Assembly: GCA_017163975.1 (NCBI GenBank)
Contig: JAFFSR010000292.1
Location: forward strand, 441,501 to 505,500
DNA length: 64,000 nt
Origin: Anastatus disparis
Taxonomy: Eukaryota; Arthropoda; Insecta; Hymenoptera; Eupelmidae
Direction of reading: 5' to 3'
In this document: positions 8,255 through 19,061 of the stretch, one piece after another
Numbering within the stretch: position 1 is the stretch's first letter
Layout: each line of letters opens with the position of its first letter
Made by a program: the position numbers and the translations under genes
The notes under the pieces: generated by a model
The model's database searches: none
Told to the model about the DNA's origin: nothing
What the model saw: the letters and a program-made list of their open reading frames with translations, nothing else

Positions 8255-11200
8255 CTATGCGAGTCGTATAGCGCGACGTGGAGAGTGGGAGCAAGTGGCT
8301 CGTGATAGAGAAAGATTCAGTGTGCGTCTAATAGCGTCATAGTTTGCAAAAAGTGGCGGTATTTCACCAGTAATAAGATTTCGTATGGAATCAAAGTTTA
8401 TTTTCTGACTCACTGACGAATTAAGTCTTATACCCTTGATTTTGCAATCACATCCTTCAACGCCATCTGGTGTCAAATATTTATATCCGTAAAATTTAGG
8501 TCCTCCAGAGACGAATGATGTGATGCTTGTGCCAAGACCATAATAGGCCAATTTTTCGGTCAAATCACCCAAGAACGGCCCTGTTTTCGCATCGTACTCA
8601 CCCACGCGACTTACATACATAATAGAATCAGTATCGTAATACAATACACGTTCATCTAGCGGTTGTAATTCTCCGTAGAGTTTTAAACGCACTAAGGCTG
8701 TGGTAAAAGTGGCTACGACAACGTTACATAATGGTGATGGCTCAACAGCCGATTCTTTGTTGTGCCAACTTATATAAATTGTCGTCTCGTTGATCGGTAA
8801 AATTGAGTCGATCTCTGTCTCAACAATGCAGAGTAATTCAAACAATCTCTGTGGATTATCTATTATTTCAGTCTTTGGCATTTTCTCTCGTTGACCAAAT
8901 TTACCCCGCAATGAGTTTAAACAGAGTTTTGCCACAGATCTCAGACCAGCGTTATATTTTATTCGATTTTTGTCTAATTTTATGCTCTCTTGTTGCACAA
9001 ATTCCTCAATATATCGAGCAATCGCGTTTTCATCACCGAAAAATTGCTTTTCATTCGTTTTGTAACAAAAATTAACCTTGTTTTTGTATTTTTGAAAATC
9101 CTTTTTCGGAATTTTTGAACATTTATTACTCAGAAATAAATCAAAATTTTCCATTAGTAGGCCAGGGGAACTACCATAAAAATAGTCGTTTGAAATAACT
9201 CGCTTGATCTTGAAATAACCCTGAAAATAAAGTTGAAGTTCAAATCTAAGGTCACCATCGGATCCTTGTTTAAAGTTACCTAGGATATGTCTTTCGTTTC
9301 TTTTGTTTTACCACTAAACTAGAGAAATTTTTAGGAAGTCATACTTTGACCTCTATTTGACCTCTAGAAGTTACGTTAACCTCATACCTAAACACGTATC
9401 CGGACGTAAAATTTTCCGCTCTTTTCGATCACAAAAAATGAGGTTGACCTTGAAATAACCTTGGAAATAAGGTTCAAGGTCAAATCCAAGGTTACCATCG
9501 GATTCCTTGTTCAAAATTACTTACGGTATGCCTTTTGTTTGTTTTGTTTTACTGTAAAAGTCGCAAAATTTCCAGGGGTATCCATACTTTTTCCTCACCT
9601 TGTATACACGCATACAAGATGATACGATGGTGGTGCACTCTACGATTGGATCAGTATTACCCCATTCTATGAAGGTTTTGCGAAAGGCCAAAGATGCTAA
9701 TCGTAAAATTTTTACATCTTGTGTCTACAATATTTTACAATTGCATTTCTAAAATTAAATATGTAATTTTCATTTTTTTTTTCATTATACCCATTATACC
9801 ACTGTATAAATTCTCGTCGCTCATCGACCTTCATCGTGGAAAAGACCACACAGGTGGCATTTCTCCAACGTAATTTTGATTCTCTGGTGTGTTAAACAAA
9901 TGAGGAAACGTACCTCTCTCGATATTAGCAAGACCGTAAGCTTTTGGTGATGCAGCTAAACTCATATGTAAGTAATTTAAGCTGTCTATGAATTTAACGA
10001 TTGAAATTTCCATTATGATTATTTTTGACCCGTTTAAAATTACATCTGGCTTATTTCTGAGATCTCTACGTTCTGTCAAATGCTTGAGAATAAATTGCGC
10101 ATCAAAACCCTGTGCATTGTGGGCTATACAAATAATTTGCTTAAAACTTTCTCTTGTTACCAAGGCCAAATCAACTAACTGTTTTACAGGGTCGATTTCA
10201 AACACGTATTCGCGTATACCACATATTTCGCAAGAATTTGTTATATTTTCATCATCCAAATAACAACTACATACTTATTGTACAACACAAAAATTTGGTA
10301 CATGCAAACTTATTTTTTCACCATCAGTACCCAAGATAATTTCTGATTGTTGAGTCTTAAAATCATAAAATAAATACAGAATATTTTTTTTATTGGTTGC
10401 AAATCCTTTTTTGCTGATAAAGGGTTGCATGTAACAAAAGTGTTCTATCGGCATTTTACCATTACATATTTTACAAAATATCGTATTACAATTATGTGGA
10501 TCTTTATCGCACATTCGAACTGTTTTACTGCACAAACGACAAATTTTTATGCTCTCGCATACCGACCGAAAATTATCGAAAGATTTTGAGATTTTATGAT
10601 TTTCCAGACAAACATTACCGTAAAAATCTCTAGTGCATTGAATACATTTTATTTTTTTCTGATTTATATCGCAAGGGGGCTCTGAAAACATTTACAACAT
10701 TTTTGTGGGCATTTATGATTTTTTTTATGACTAAACTTTTTATTACAAGGTATGCAGTAGCCACGGCTGCCAGCTGAAGAAATTTAAAATTGGTTGCTAA
10801 TGATTAGAATTTTCATAATACATCATATTTAAGGTATGTCTAACTACATTACCAACATTGTGTATAAAACGTGCACCATCGTAAAGTGGTTTATAGCCTT
10901 GAGCAAAGTTTTGAAAAGAATAAACAACTATTGCAACTCCGAAAAGCGCACAATATTTTTGAAATAATTTTATTTCTTTGATACCACAACCTGTTTCAGG
11001 TATCGTAACTCTCGCAGCTTTGACAAGTTTCAACGCTTCCACTTTCTGATATTGTGCTGTGTGGTGTCTTATTTTATTCCACCTGTCATGGTGAATACCA
11101 CTGCGCATCTGACCACGTATAACATACAGCAGCGACTAGCGAGCGTGGAAGGCAAAAATTGTAGGTATTTTGAATATTTAGAATGGATTTCTTGAAAATT

Positions 11201-11334
11201 GATTCGCTAGTGAGTGACACCCGACCGCGTCCCACTGGTTTAGAAAAAATGCTGACTTTCACGTTTAAAACATCATCGATTTCAAAACTGTCATTGCTCT
11301 GTGTTACACAAGCTAATAACTCAAGTAGATCCAT
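8255..11334 (-). pseudogene. Polinton-1 protein-primed DNA polymerase B, heavily broken
   Basis: Pieces in order on the minus strand: N-terminal SIFSKPVGRGRVSL and CLPRSLVAAVC (11086-11334); ALKLVKAARVTIPETGCGIKE (10797-11108); zinc-cluster region and a degraded Exo I motif LFYDFKTQ (10275-10691); Exo II CIAHNAQGFDAQFILKHL and KFIDSLNYLHMSL (9831-10259); then, without an ORF call, a third exonuclease block with DVKILRLASLAFRKTF at about 9600-9720; and a C-terminal palm with motif B SVAKLCLNSLRGKFGQ and motif C VLYYDTDSIMY (8255-9154). The palm motif A segment is missing, replaced by the insertion at 9160-9594. This enzyme would replicate the element by protein priming; here it is dead. Confidence 0.9.
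9160..9594. repeat. Insertion in PolB made of two 246-bp tandem units
   Basis: Two copies of a unit beginning CTTGAAATAACC start near 9207 and 9451 and share AAGGTTACCATCGGAT-like blocks and a FCATACTTT-side segment (TACTTTGACCTC or TACTTTTTCCTC). Polymerase sequence resumes on both sides, but about 270 residues of palm expected between them, including motif A, are absent. The insertion therefore accompanied or followed a deletion. I do not recognise the repeat family. Confidence 0.6.
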
Positions 11335-11716
11335 CGGTGAAAAATCACGAACCAGTTTAAAAGAAATCTATAAAGAACCGTAAACAAATCGGTCAGAGTT
11401 TATAGTTATACCGATATAATCTGAAGGTCGCGCATATTCACACACTTGACGATATAAATCATTTATTGCTGCCTCAAACCACGTATACACATTCACATTA
11501 GATGGTGGAGGTAATATTAACACTCTTAATTGTCTACCTTGTAACTTAAATTGTCAGTAATATCGCAATGATTCTTCGTGAATCGTAATGTGGTTCTGAG
11601 TAGTAGTAGTATCATCTCCCTGTTAAAGATATTTGTCTACACGAAATCATCGTATTAAGTATATTCTGCTCGTTATTATTGATCGCCATTGATGACTGTC
11701 TCTCATCATCATCCCA

Positions 11717-11929
11717 TTAAGAGCAACCAGGCATTGGTTTGAAAGGTGGTGGCGCTGCTGTATTATTATTTACCCCTTCCACCGCAAAGTTTGGGGTAGT
11801 TTCAGAGACATTTACGACTTCTCTTACCTCTTCGGGAGGTGGTAGTAGCACAAGATCTCTCGAATCAGACGCATCTTCTTCTTCAGACAGAAGCCTTATT
11901 AACAGTTCATCCCCACTACTGTCCTCCAT
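11717..11929 (-). CDS. Acidic ORF upstream of Polinton-1 PolB (possible N terminus)
   Basis: A 70-residue ORF starting MEDSSGDELLIRLLSEEED, strongly acidic, then proline-rich (LLPPPEE, APPPFKPMPG). It lies directly upstream of, and in the same orientation as, the polymerase fragments, and Polinton PolB proteins often begin with a poorly conserved low-complexity region. The intervening 11335-11716 contains decayed sequence in which I could not confirm polymerase residues. It might equally be a chance ORF. Confidence is low. Confidence 0.35.
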   Translation of the reverse strand: MEDSSGDELLIRLLSEEEDASDSRDLVLLPPPEEVREVVNVSETTPNFAVEGVNNNTAAPPPFKPMPGCS

Positions 11930-14140
11930 GATATTTTGCAGGTCTGCAAAAATTTATGTAAAATCTGCTTAGTTGCACTATTTTTAACAAAAAAGTCTTA
12001 TCCCGCGAAATTCTGTGATCATAAACAAAAAGTTTATTGGTTATTGATTTTTGATTCAAAACTGATATTTTCTTGCAAATCATGTTTTCTGATTTATTAT
12101 TTTATTCACAACAAAAAAGTATTTTATAGCGAAATTCTACGATCGTAAAGAAAAAAGATACAAGCTGTGACGTGGTTAACCAAGAAATTCAAAATATTTT
12201 TTTTTTCAATTTATTCTTTTTTTGAGTGAATAATAGATCTTATGGCGCCTATAAGAATCGTAAATTGAATTTAAATACAAGTTAAAATAAAGCCATTTTA
12301 AAAAAAATTTATTCTCATGTAAACTGTAATGGAGAGGAATTCAAAATTTAATTCAAATCTTCCCACCTAGTGACAACGAAGTCGAAGAAAAAAGAACATC
12401 AGTGGCGCCGGTTGTGAAAAGGAAGAATAGAAATGCATTTAAAAAGAAATGATTAAAATGTGAAAAGATTTATATTTTTATGTCTGAGTATTATAAGCTA
12501 TGTACGCCGCAAAGAAAAAGATTGTCAATGCATTGTATGAGTGAATGAGAAAGAGATAGAGCGATTAGACGCAAACAAGCCGATAGTGATTAAACGCGCG
12601 CCGTATGTATATATTCAAAAGAACAAAGGTTTTTAACGACATTTAGAGTCATAAATCTCACAAATAATTTTGTCCTGATTTTCTTTATTTTTCTAAAGTA
12701 ATTTGCGAATAAATCATTGAATAAATTAAAAGATGTAAAATTTAGCACCCGGAAATTTTTAATTTGTTAACTATAACAAGCGCCGTGATTGGCCCGTCAA
12801 GATTTTCGTGTGTGGTCAAGTTTAAGAAAGTGCGGGCCCGGCGTCAGTGTGAAGAGAGTATCGAGTGAGATCGGACGTGTGTCGCGAGTACTTAATGAAA
12901 CAAAGAGCCCTTTGTGAGAGAAAAAGCGTGTTAAAAGAAAAGTCGTGTAGAGTCAAATAGAGAATTTGTATGTTAAAAGAGAGAAAATTAAACTCTTTTT
13001 TTTTGTCTATTATTGCCATAAAAGGAGAGTTTTAATTTTAAATTTCATTTACGGTCGTTGTTCTTTTATAAAAATTGAGTGAGAGAATTTTAATTGCCGT
13101 ATCTAAGTGTGTAATTTCTGGGTATTAATTTAATATTATTAGAGTCTAACGTTATGAATTTGTAGTGGGGTCGTAACGTAAAAGAAAATTTATCAAATTT
13201 ATCGAACAGTGAGAGGAATAGTGACGCCTTTATTAGTAGTGCCGTTACAAAACGTTAACAAACGTTTTTTCTTTTTTTCTTCAACCAAATCTACGCCTCA
13301 CCCTCTCTATCAACGTCATTGCCGTAGCGCCAGTCTGTACCCAGGAAACCAGCAAAGACGAGTCCGAGAGCGAGCAGAGATTGGAAAGAGAGAGAGAAAG
13401 AGGGTATGAAGAAGGTATAAATTGCATTAACTACGTATCTGTATGTGCTTGCATAACGTAACGTTTTCTTAAACTTTGCGATCGCGCGTAAATTTCTTTC
13501 TTTTATTGACGTCGTTAAATCATTTTTTTGTGTTCTGTTCTAAAATTTGTGTGAATTTTATCTACATATATAGTTGCGTGTGAAGACAAAATTTAAATTT
13601 TGTATTAATCTTTCAATTAGAAGATATATTTATTTATAATTATTAATTTTCCGTGAATGCATAAAACTTAGAGTCATTTTAACGAAAAAGAAAATAAGAA
13701 AAAATAAAAATCTAAAAAGTGAAATTAACATTTGTGAATTTATGCCGTTCCGAAGTGACTTAAAATCTTCGCGGAATTTTGCATAAAAAAGTTGTAATGT
13801 TCGCCGAGTTCCGTGAAGAGAACCCCTGTTGCCAACAAAAAGGGAGAGAGATAAATCGTCGAACATAAGAAAGAGAATAGAGTTAGCGCGCTTGCTTGCC
13901 GTAAGAAAAGTTGAAACCATGCGTCTTTCTATATATTGTAGTAGAGCCGCCAATAAAGAACGTGTGTGAATGAGATAGAGAGAGAGAATAATTATTTTTT
14001 TTTAGTTGCGCCGTAAATGTTATAAAAAAAATAAATCAAAATCATTTGTTCTATTTCTTTTATTATATTAGTAGCGAGGGAATAATGTATATTTGAATGT
14101 GTGTGTGAGAAAATTCAAATAGCGAATTTTAAGCCAATGT
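11930..14140. other. Gene-free AT-rich stretch
   Basis: I see no conserved protein, RNA gene or clear repeat in this stretch. Short ORFs (12822-13019, 13209-13409, 13630-13953) are low-complexity. Purine-rich runs (GAGAGAGAAAGAGGG near 13384 and GAGATAGAGAGAGAG near 13971) are present. The right boundary of Polinton-1 should fall somewhere after 11930, but no terminal repeat could be identified. Confidence 0.5.
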
Positions 14141-14273
14141 TAATAGTATATTACGATACGGGCGACTTAAATCACCTATTATTATACGGCGAAGTTAGGG
14201 CCCGAGCGTCAGCGAGGGTCCTAAACGCCCTGTAATAATAGGTGAATTTAAGTCGCGAGTATCGTATACTATT
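14141..14273. mobile_element. Hairpin MITE of about 130 bp
   Basis: AATAGTATATTACGATACG at the left pairs with CGTATACTATTTT-type sequence at the right; inside, GCGACTTAAATCACC pairs with GGTGAATTTAAGTCGC and TATTATTA with TAATAATA. The core near 14195-14225 is GC-rich (GGGCCCGAGCGTCAGCG). It has the structure of a snap-back MITE. Confidence 0.6.
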
Positions 14274-14990
14274 TTATAACTCGAGTGATTTAAATCCGCC
14301 ACACTACATCTATACTCTCAAAATTCAATAACAAACAAAGGCTATGCACTCCACGAATGATAATTCATTAAAAAAACGAATTCTATTTACCAGCAAAACT
14401 AGGCATTCTACTAATGATAAATCGTAAAAGAAAAGCGAAAACTGCAAAGAAGCAAAATCTAAGCACTTCGCGGATAATAAATAGAAAAAAAATAAAAAAT
14501 ATATATAAAACATGAAATAACATTATGTCAAACTGTTGAAATTAATTCTGTAATAATAAAAATCTAAATTTCCTTTCATATATGTATTAGGGCCGTAGGA
14601 GCAACAATTGGTAACTTATGTATTGTATTAGCAGTTACGTTTAGGGGAATCACAGACACGACGGAGTCTTAGAGCGTCAAAATGACTACCTCTTCGCTTC
14701 ACATGTTACACTGATATTAACTTTGGTTTTACACGTATTGAACACGCTTATAATTGTTATTTATTTTGAAAAATATCGATATAAAAGAGTTGCAATAATC
14801 TACACCTCATCATTATCGATGAATAAACTCTTAAAAATAATCCAAATATCAAAATATCGCTTATTATAAGTGCGTGATTTAAGTGAATTCAGCGTTATAT
14901 TCATTATCGAACAGCGTAAAAATTTATCGTTTAACTATCGGCTCAGCGGGATTTAAGCGCGGATTTAAATCACGCAGTGCTATAAAATTA
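14268..14990. mobile_element. TIR element adjacent to the hairpin MITE
   Basis: Left GTGATTTAAATCCGC (14285-14299) and right GCGGATTTAAATCAC (about 14959-14973) are perfect inverted repeats, with TTTTATA on the outer side of both. The 660-bp interior has no coding potential beyond AT-rich ORFs. A non-autonomous DNA element is inferred; it shares the GATTTAAATC-type core with the neighbouring hairpin. Confidence 0.5.
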
Positions 14991-15336
14991 TTCAATTTCA
15001 AGTAAATAGTTTTTTTTATTTGTTTAATTAAAAAGGTTTATTATTTAAAGTATAAACATCGTGTACTGTATTTATTTAAAATACCCCTTTTCAATAATAT
15101 TTCATTGCAAATTTTAATATATATTTTCTTAACTATTGCGCCTAAATCTTGGGCCCTTGAAACCCGAACAAGGGTTACAATTTTTCAGTGGATTCCCTCT
15201 GTAGATCTTTCGTAAAAAGTAAGATAAAAAAAAAATAAATAAGTAAATTCGACGTTCTCGGGAATAGTTGGACGTCCGGCTATGTATCACGTCGCAAAGC
15301 TTTTAAACGGTAACAGAAATTATAAATAACTTACCC

Positions 15337-16073
15337 TTAAGGACGTTGCCCTGTTAAATAAAATAATGACAGAAATTGCTGAAATTTGGAATTATCATAA
15401 TTTAGTGTATTTTGAACTCACACGCGTTTTTTCGACCTACCTTATAATACTAATAACTGAGAAATATAAGAAAAAAAATTGGAGGTTTAACACGTGGTTA
15501 TATGGGACTACGTTTAAAATCATCAATAAAAGCTCTTAGAAATGACACATTCAAATAATCTTTTGATAATAAATAAAAAAATATTTGATGATTTAACCCT
15601 CAAAGTTTCAACATATGTTATAAGGCTTTTCATTAAAATATTCAATAAAACATTGTCAAAATCATACATTTAAAATGAACTTGGCAACGTCGTTTTCTGT
15701 AATAGAAGAAAGAGAGAGAGAGAGAACGATATTCCGCGACATGTCAAAAATGTAGGTTACATATCATTGTACATTCTAAATAATAATTTATCAACAAAAA
15801 TAAAAGTATTATAATTATTCTGAAATCATTTAATAGGGTAAGCATTTATTTTATTATAAAAAATGTAGCATTTTTATTTATAAAAATTCATAAAGCATTA
15901 CACACGAATCGGATATATACGGAGTAAGTGTATAAATATCTATAGCCTATAATCAAACATGTTTACATTGTGAAGGAAAAAAGTGAATAACGCATAATGT
16001 TGCCAAGTTTCAAGTAAATATCGATAATTCAGATTACTGCTGAAAAATAATCATAGCAGGGCAACGTCCTTAA
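15337..16073. mobile_element. TTAA-flanked non-autonomous DNA transposon
   Basis: TTAA at 15337-15340 is followed by GGACGTTGCCCTG; CAGGGCAACGTCC ends at 16069 and is followed by TTAA at 16070-16073. A perfect 13-bp terminal inverted repeat with a TTAA duplication is the signature of piggyBac-type (or Kolobok/Sola3) insertion. The 729-bp body encodes no transposase and is AT-rich, with a GA-microsatellite near 15709-15725, so it would depend on an enzyme encoded elsewhere. Confidence 0.75.
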
Positions 16074-16149
16074 TAATACGGTGATGTAACATGAGAAGCC
16101 TGACTTCTGACGCATCTTGCATCCCTCTTTTTTTAATACAACTCTTACG

Positions 16150-17250
16150 GAAGATAACTACTACCTAAACTACTTACCAAACTACTGGACAAAACTATAA
16201 GTTAACTATTGAATAACAGCTGAACGACTACTAACAAACTATTGTCTTAACTATTGGTTAGTAATAGTATTTTTGCGACTACTGAAAAACTACTACACCA
16301 TATCGGAGTATGAGCAGTTAACCAATATTTTTTCAAATTCTTTACTGACACCAGTTGCTCAGTAGTTCTCAAGAAGTTGAATAACTTCATTCTAGTAGTT
16401 TACAAAGTCGGTTTTGCCAGTGGTCAAACTAGTAGTCAAACTACTAGTTTTCAAGAATTTGCCTGCTTTTCCAAATCATCTACTGATAGTAGTGATCTAT
16501 TAATTGAACTACTTCATAAACTTAAGTCAAAAATATTTATGTAACTACTAAAAAATTACTGCATCACATCATATATGACAGTCAATAGTTTTTAAGAATT
16601 TGAATGACTTTATACTAGCAGTTTCTAGCGTCATTTTTGCCAGTTGTCAAACTAGTTGTTCCTACTAGTTTACAAGCAGTTAACAAGTACATTTTTAAAT
16701 TTTTTATTGACACTAGTTGGTCAGCGATTCTCAAGAAGTCAAATAACTTTATTCTAGTAGTTTACAACGTCATGTTTTCTAGTGGTCCAACTAGTAGTTT
16801 CTACTAGTATTCAAGAATTGAACTACGTCTTTTTTAAATTATTTACTAACACCTATGAGTTTATCTGAAGTTTATCGAAGTTTATCTGAAGTTTGGCTAG
16901 GTAAATTTAAATTTTTTACTAGGTTATAGTATAGTGTAATAGTTATAGAGTTATAGAGTTGCATATAGTGCTTTATTCCCACCTCAACCGTGGCAACTTT
17001 ATTAACTTAAAAAAGCGGGCTTAATTGGAAAAAATTTAAATTAAATTTTTTTCTACAAATTTTCAATAGTTTATTAAATTTTATAAATTTTTGATATTGC
17101 GGGAGAAATGAAATTTAGTGGAAGAAAAGAACTTATCTCCCGCTGAATTTGCGAGAGAAAAGTACTTATCTTCCGCTAATTTCGGGAGGAATGAATTTTT
17201 CCGGAGAAAGTTCTTATCTCCCGCAAAATTTTAGACGTAAATTATGACCT
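16150..17250. mobile_element. Outer foldback element, left arm
   Basis: From about 16150 to 16860 the arm is a degenerate tandem array of units like ACTAGTAGTTTGACCACTGG and GTTGAATAACTTTATTC. The same array is found inverted at 39780-40620. Between 16860 and 16990 the arm holds TCTGAAGTTTGGCTAGGT and TTCCCACCTCAAC, both found inverted near 39280 and 37825. A separate short minisatellite of about 60-bp units (GGGAGAAAAGTACTTATC type) fills 17100-17225 and has a longer relative at 23820-24240. No coding sequence is present. Confidence 0.65.
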
Positions 17251-17958
17251 CCCTGTTAAAAAAGTTCGTACTGATTCACTACTGATTTCACATTGAAATC
17301 AGGACTTGGTTAACATTGAACCAGTGTAAAAACAACATAAAATTTACACAAAATCAGTACTGCGCATGTCCTGAAAATGGTTCCATAACGCAACACAAAT
17401 AAGGTACAAAATTCGAGCCTAATCGATATTGAATCAGTGTGAAATCAGTACTGAATTCGGGAAAGAATATTCGTATACGAAATCAACTCAGGACGAAATC
17501 AGTACGTCATCAGTACACTATTTCAACAAAATTCGTACGAATTGTTTTCGAAATACATGAATTTTCAGTTCTCAATCAATGCCAAATCAATACTGGATTC
17601 GGGAAAGAATATTCGTATACGAAATAAGAGAATCAATTCAGTACGAAATCAGTACGTAATCAGTACACCATTTCAACAAAATTCGTACGAATTGTTTTAG
17701 AAATACGTGACTTTTCAGTTCCTAATCAGTGTTAAATCAGTACTGAATTTGAAAAAGAATATTCTTATACGAAAGCACAGAATTGACTCAGTACAAAATC
17801 AGGACGTAATCAGTACACAATTTTAACAAAATTCGTTCGAATTGTTTTGGAAATACGTGACCTTTCAGTTTCTAATCGGTGCCAAATCAGTACTGAATTC
17901 GGGAAATAATATTCATATACGAAATGAGAGAATCGACTCAGTACGAAATCAGTACGTA
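17251..17958. mobile_element. Middle foldback element, left arm (TIR CCCTGTTAAAAAAG)
   Basis: The arm begins CCCTGTTAAAAAAGTTCG at 17251; its mirror CGAACTTTTTTAACAGGG ends at 37777. The arm interior is four tandem units of about 140 bp, each with GAAATCAGTACGTAATCAG, ACAAAATTCGTACGAATTG and CTTTTCAGTT. The 62-residue ORF at 17439-17627 is a repeat artefact. The arm is interrupted at 17958 by the 19.1 kb element; without that insertion the middle element would be only about 1.4 kb long, with its centre of symmetry near 37170. Confidence 0.75.
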
Positions 17959-19061
17959 CCCCGTTGAAAAAATCCATGTTGGAATTCCAATAAATTCCGA
18001 TTGGAAATTCATAATGGAATTCAAATGAGAATTTTAGAAATCCAACGTTAATTTATCGACATTTTCAAGCGATTGAAATATTTTTTTATATAAAATTTTA
18101 TTTATGTTTTCATTACGACTTATAAAAATATCTCTGTTCATTGAGTAAAATAGAACGTGAGAAAGCAGGCCAAATGATCGTCGTTTTAGACCAAATGAAA
18201 CTACCAGACTACCAGCTTATAAGTTCTAAACTCTTTAATTTTTTTTGTGCGCATTTGCTTGCCATAAGAAAGTCAATAGACAGATAGTGTTGTAGCCCCC
18301 TGGCGGCTAATCATAGAATATAAATATACATATTTATATAATAGTACTAGTGTTGGGGTTCGATTATTTTTTTGTACCACTATGCTATGTTCAGAGTGTA
18401 CCAGATCAAGAAGTCGATGAGAGATTGCCAACTTCGGAGAAGGTAAGCTTATCGATACCAACTGTACGAAAGAACTAGATTCGAAACTAGTAATAAATAG
18501 GGAATTAACCTGTGAATTCGCACGTGGAGTCAAATGTAAACAAACGATGAAATTGATAGAAGGTTAGAATGGATTTTAATATTTAAGATTTTCATCAAGC
18601 TTTTGTTATGGTAAGCTGTAAGAAACTTTTCTTTAGTTTATTTTCATACAAATTCATAAACTCAAAAGAATTAAAAAAAAAATTTCTGCTATAAAAATTT
18701 TAAATAGAAATAAAATTTATTTATGTTTACTAATTTATTTGTTTTTATTTATTTTAAGACATGAGAATGAAAATTTAAATTTATTTGATTTGCATTGCAT
18801 ACTTATAATTGAAATAAATATAAATTGTTAGAAATCGTAAGATATTTTTCTGTTCTTCACTACTTGAAACATAATGAATTGTTATATTTTTGTCACAGAA
18901 AACTTATGGTAAATAGTGGGATGAAGCACCTTCCAAATCTATAAATTATATGCCTTAAAATAATGTTCCCATTGTTAGTCATGATTACATATGTAAGTAT
19001 ATTTTTTTTGTGTATTTTCTGTACAATTGTTTACAATTGTTTACAATTTTTTACATTACAG

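Noticed and set aside
18273..18533. 86-aa ORF conserved at 36440-36700 with only a few changes
   Set aside because: Both copies lie in the inverted arms of the 19.1 kb element, so similarity follows from duplication. The plus strand there looks like a 5' exon with a GTAAGC donor, and the peptide has no recognisable character.
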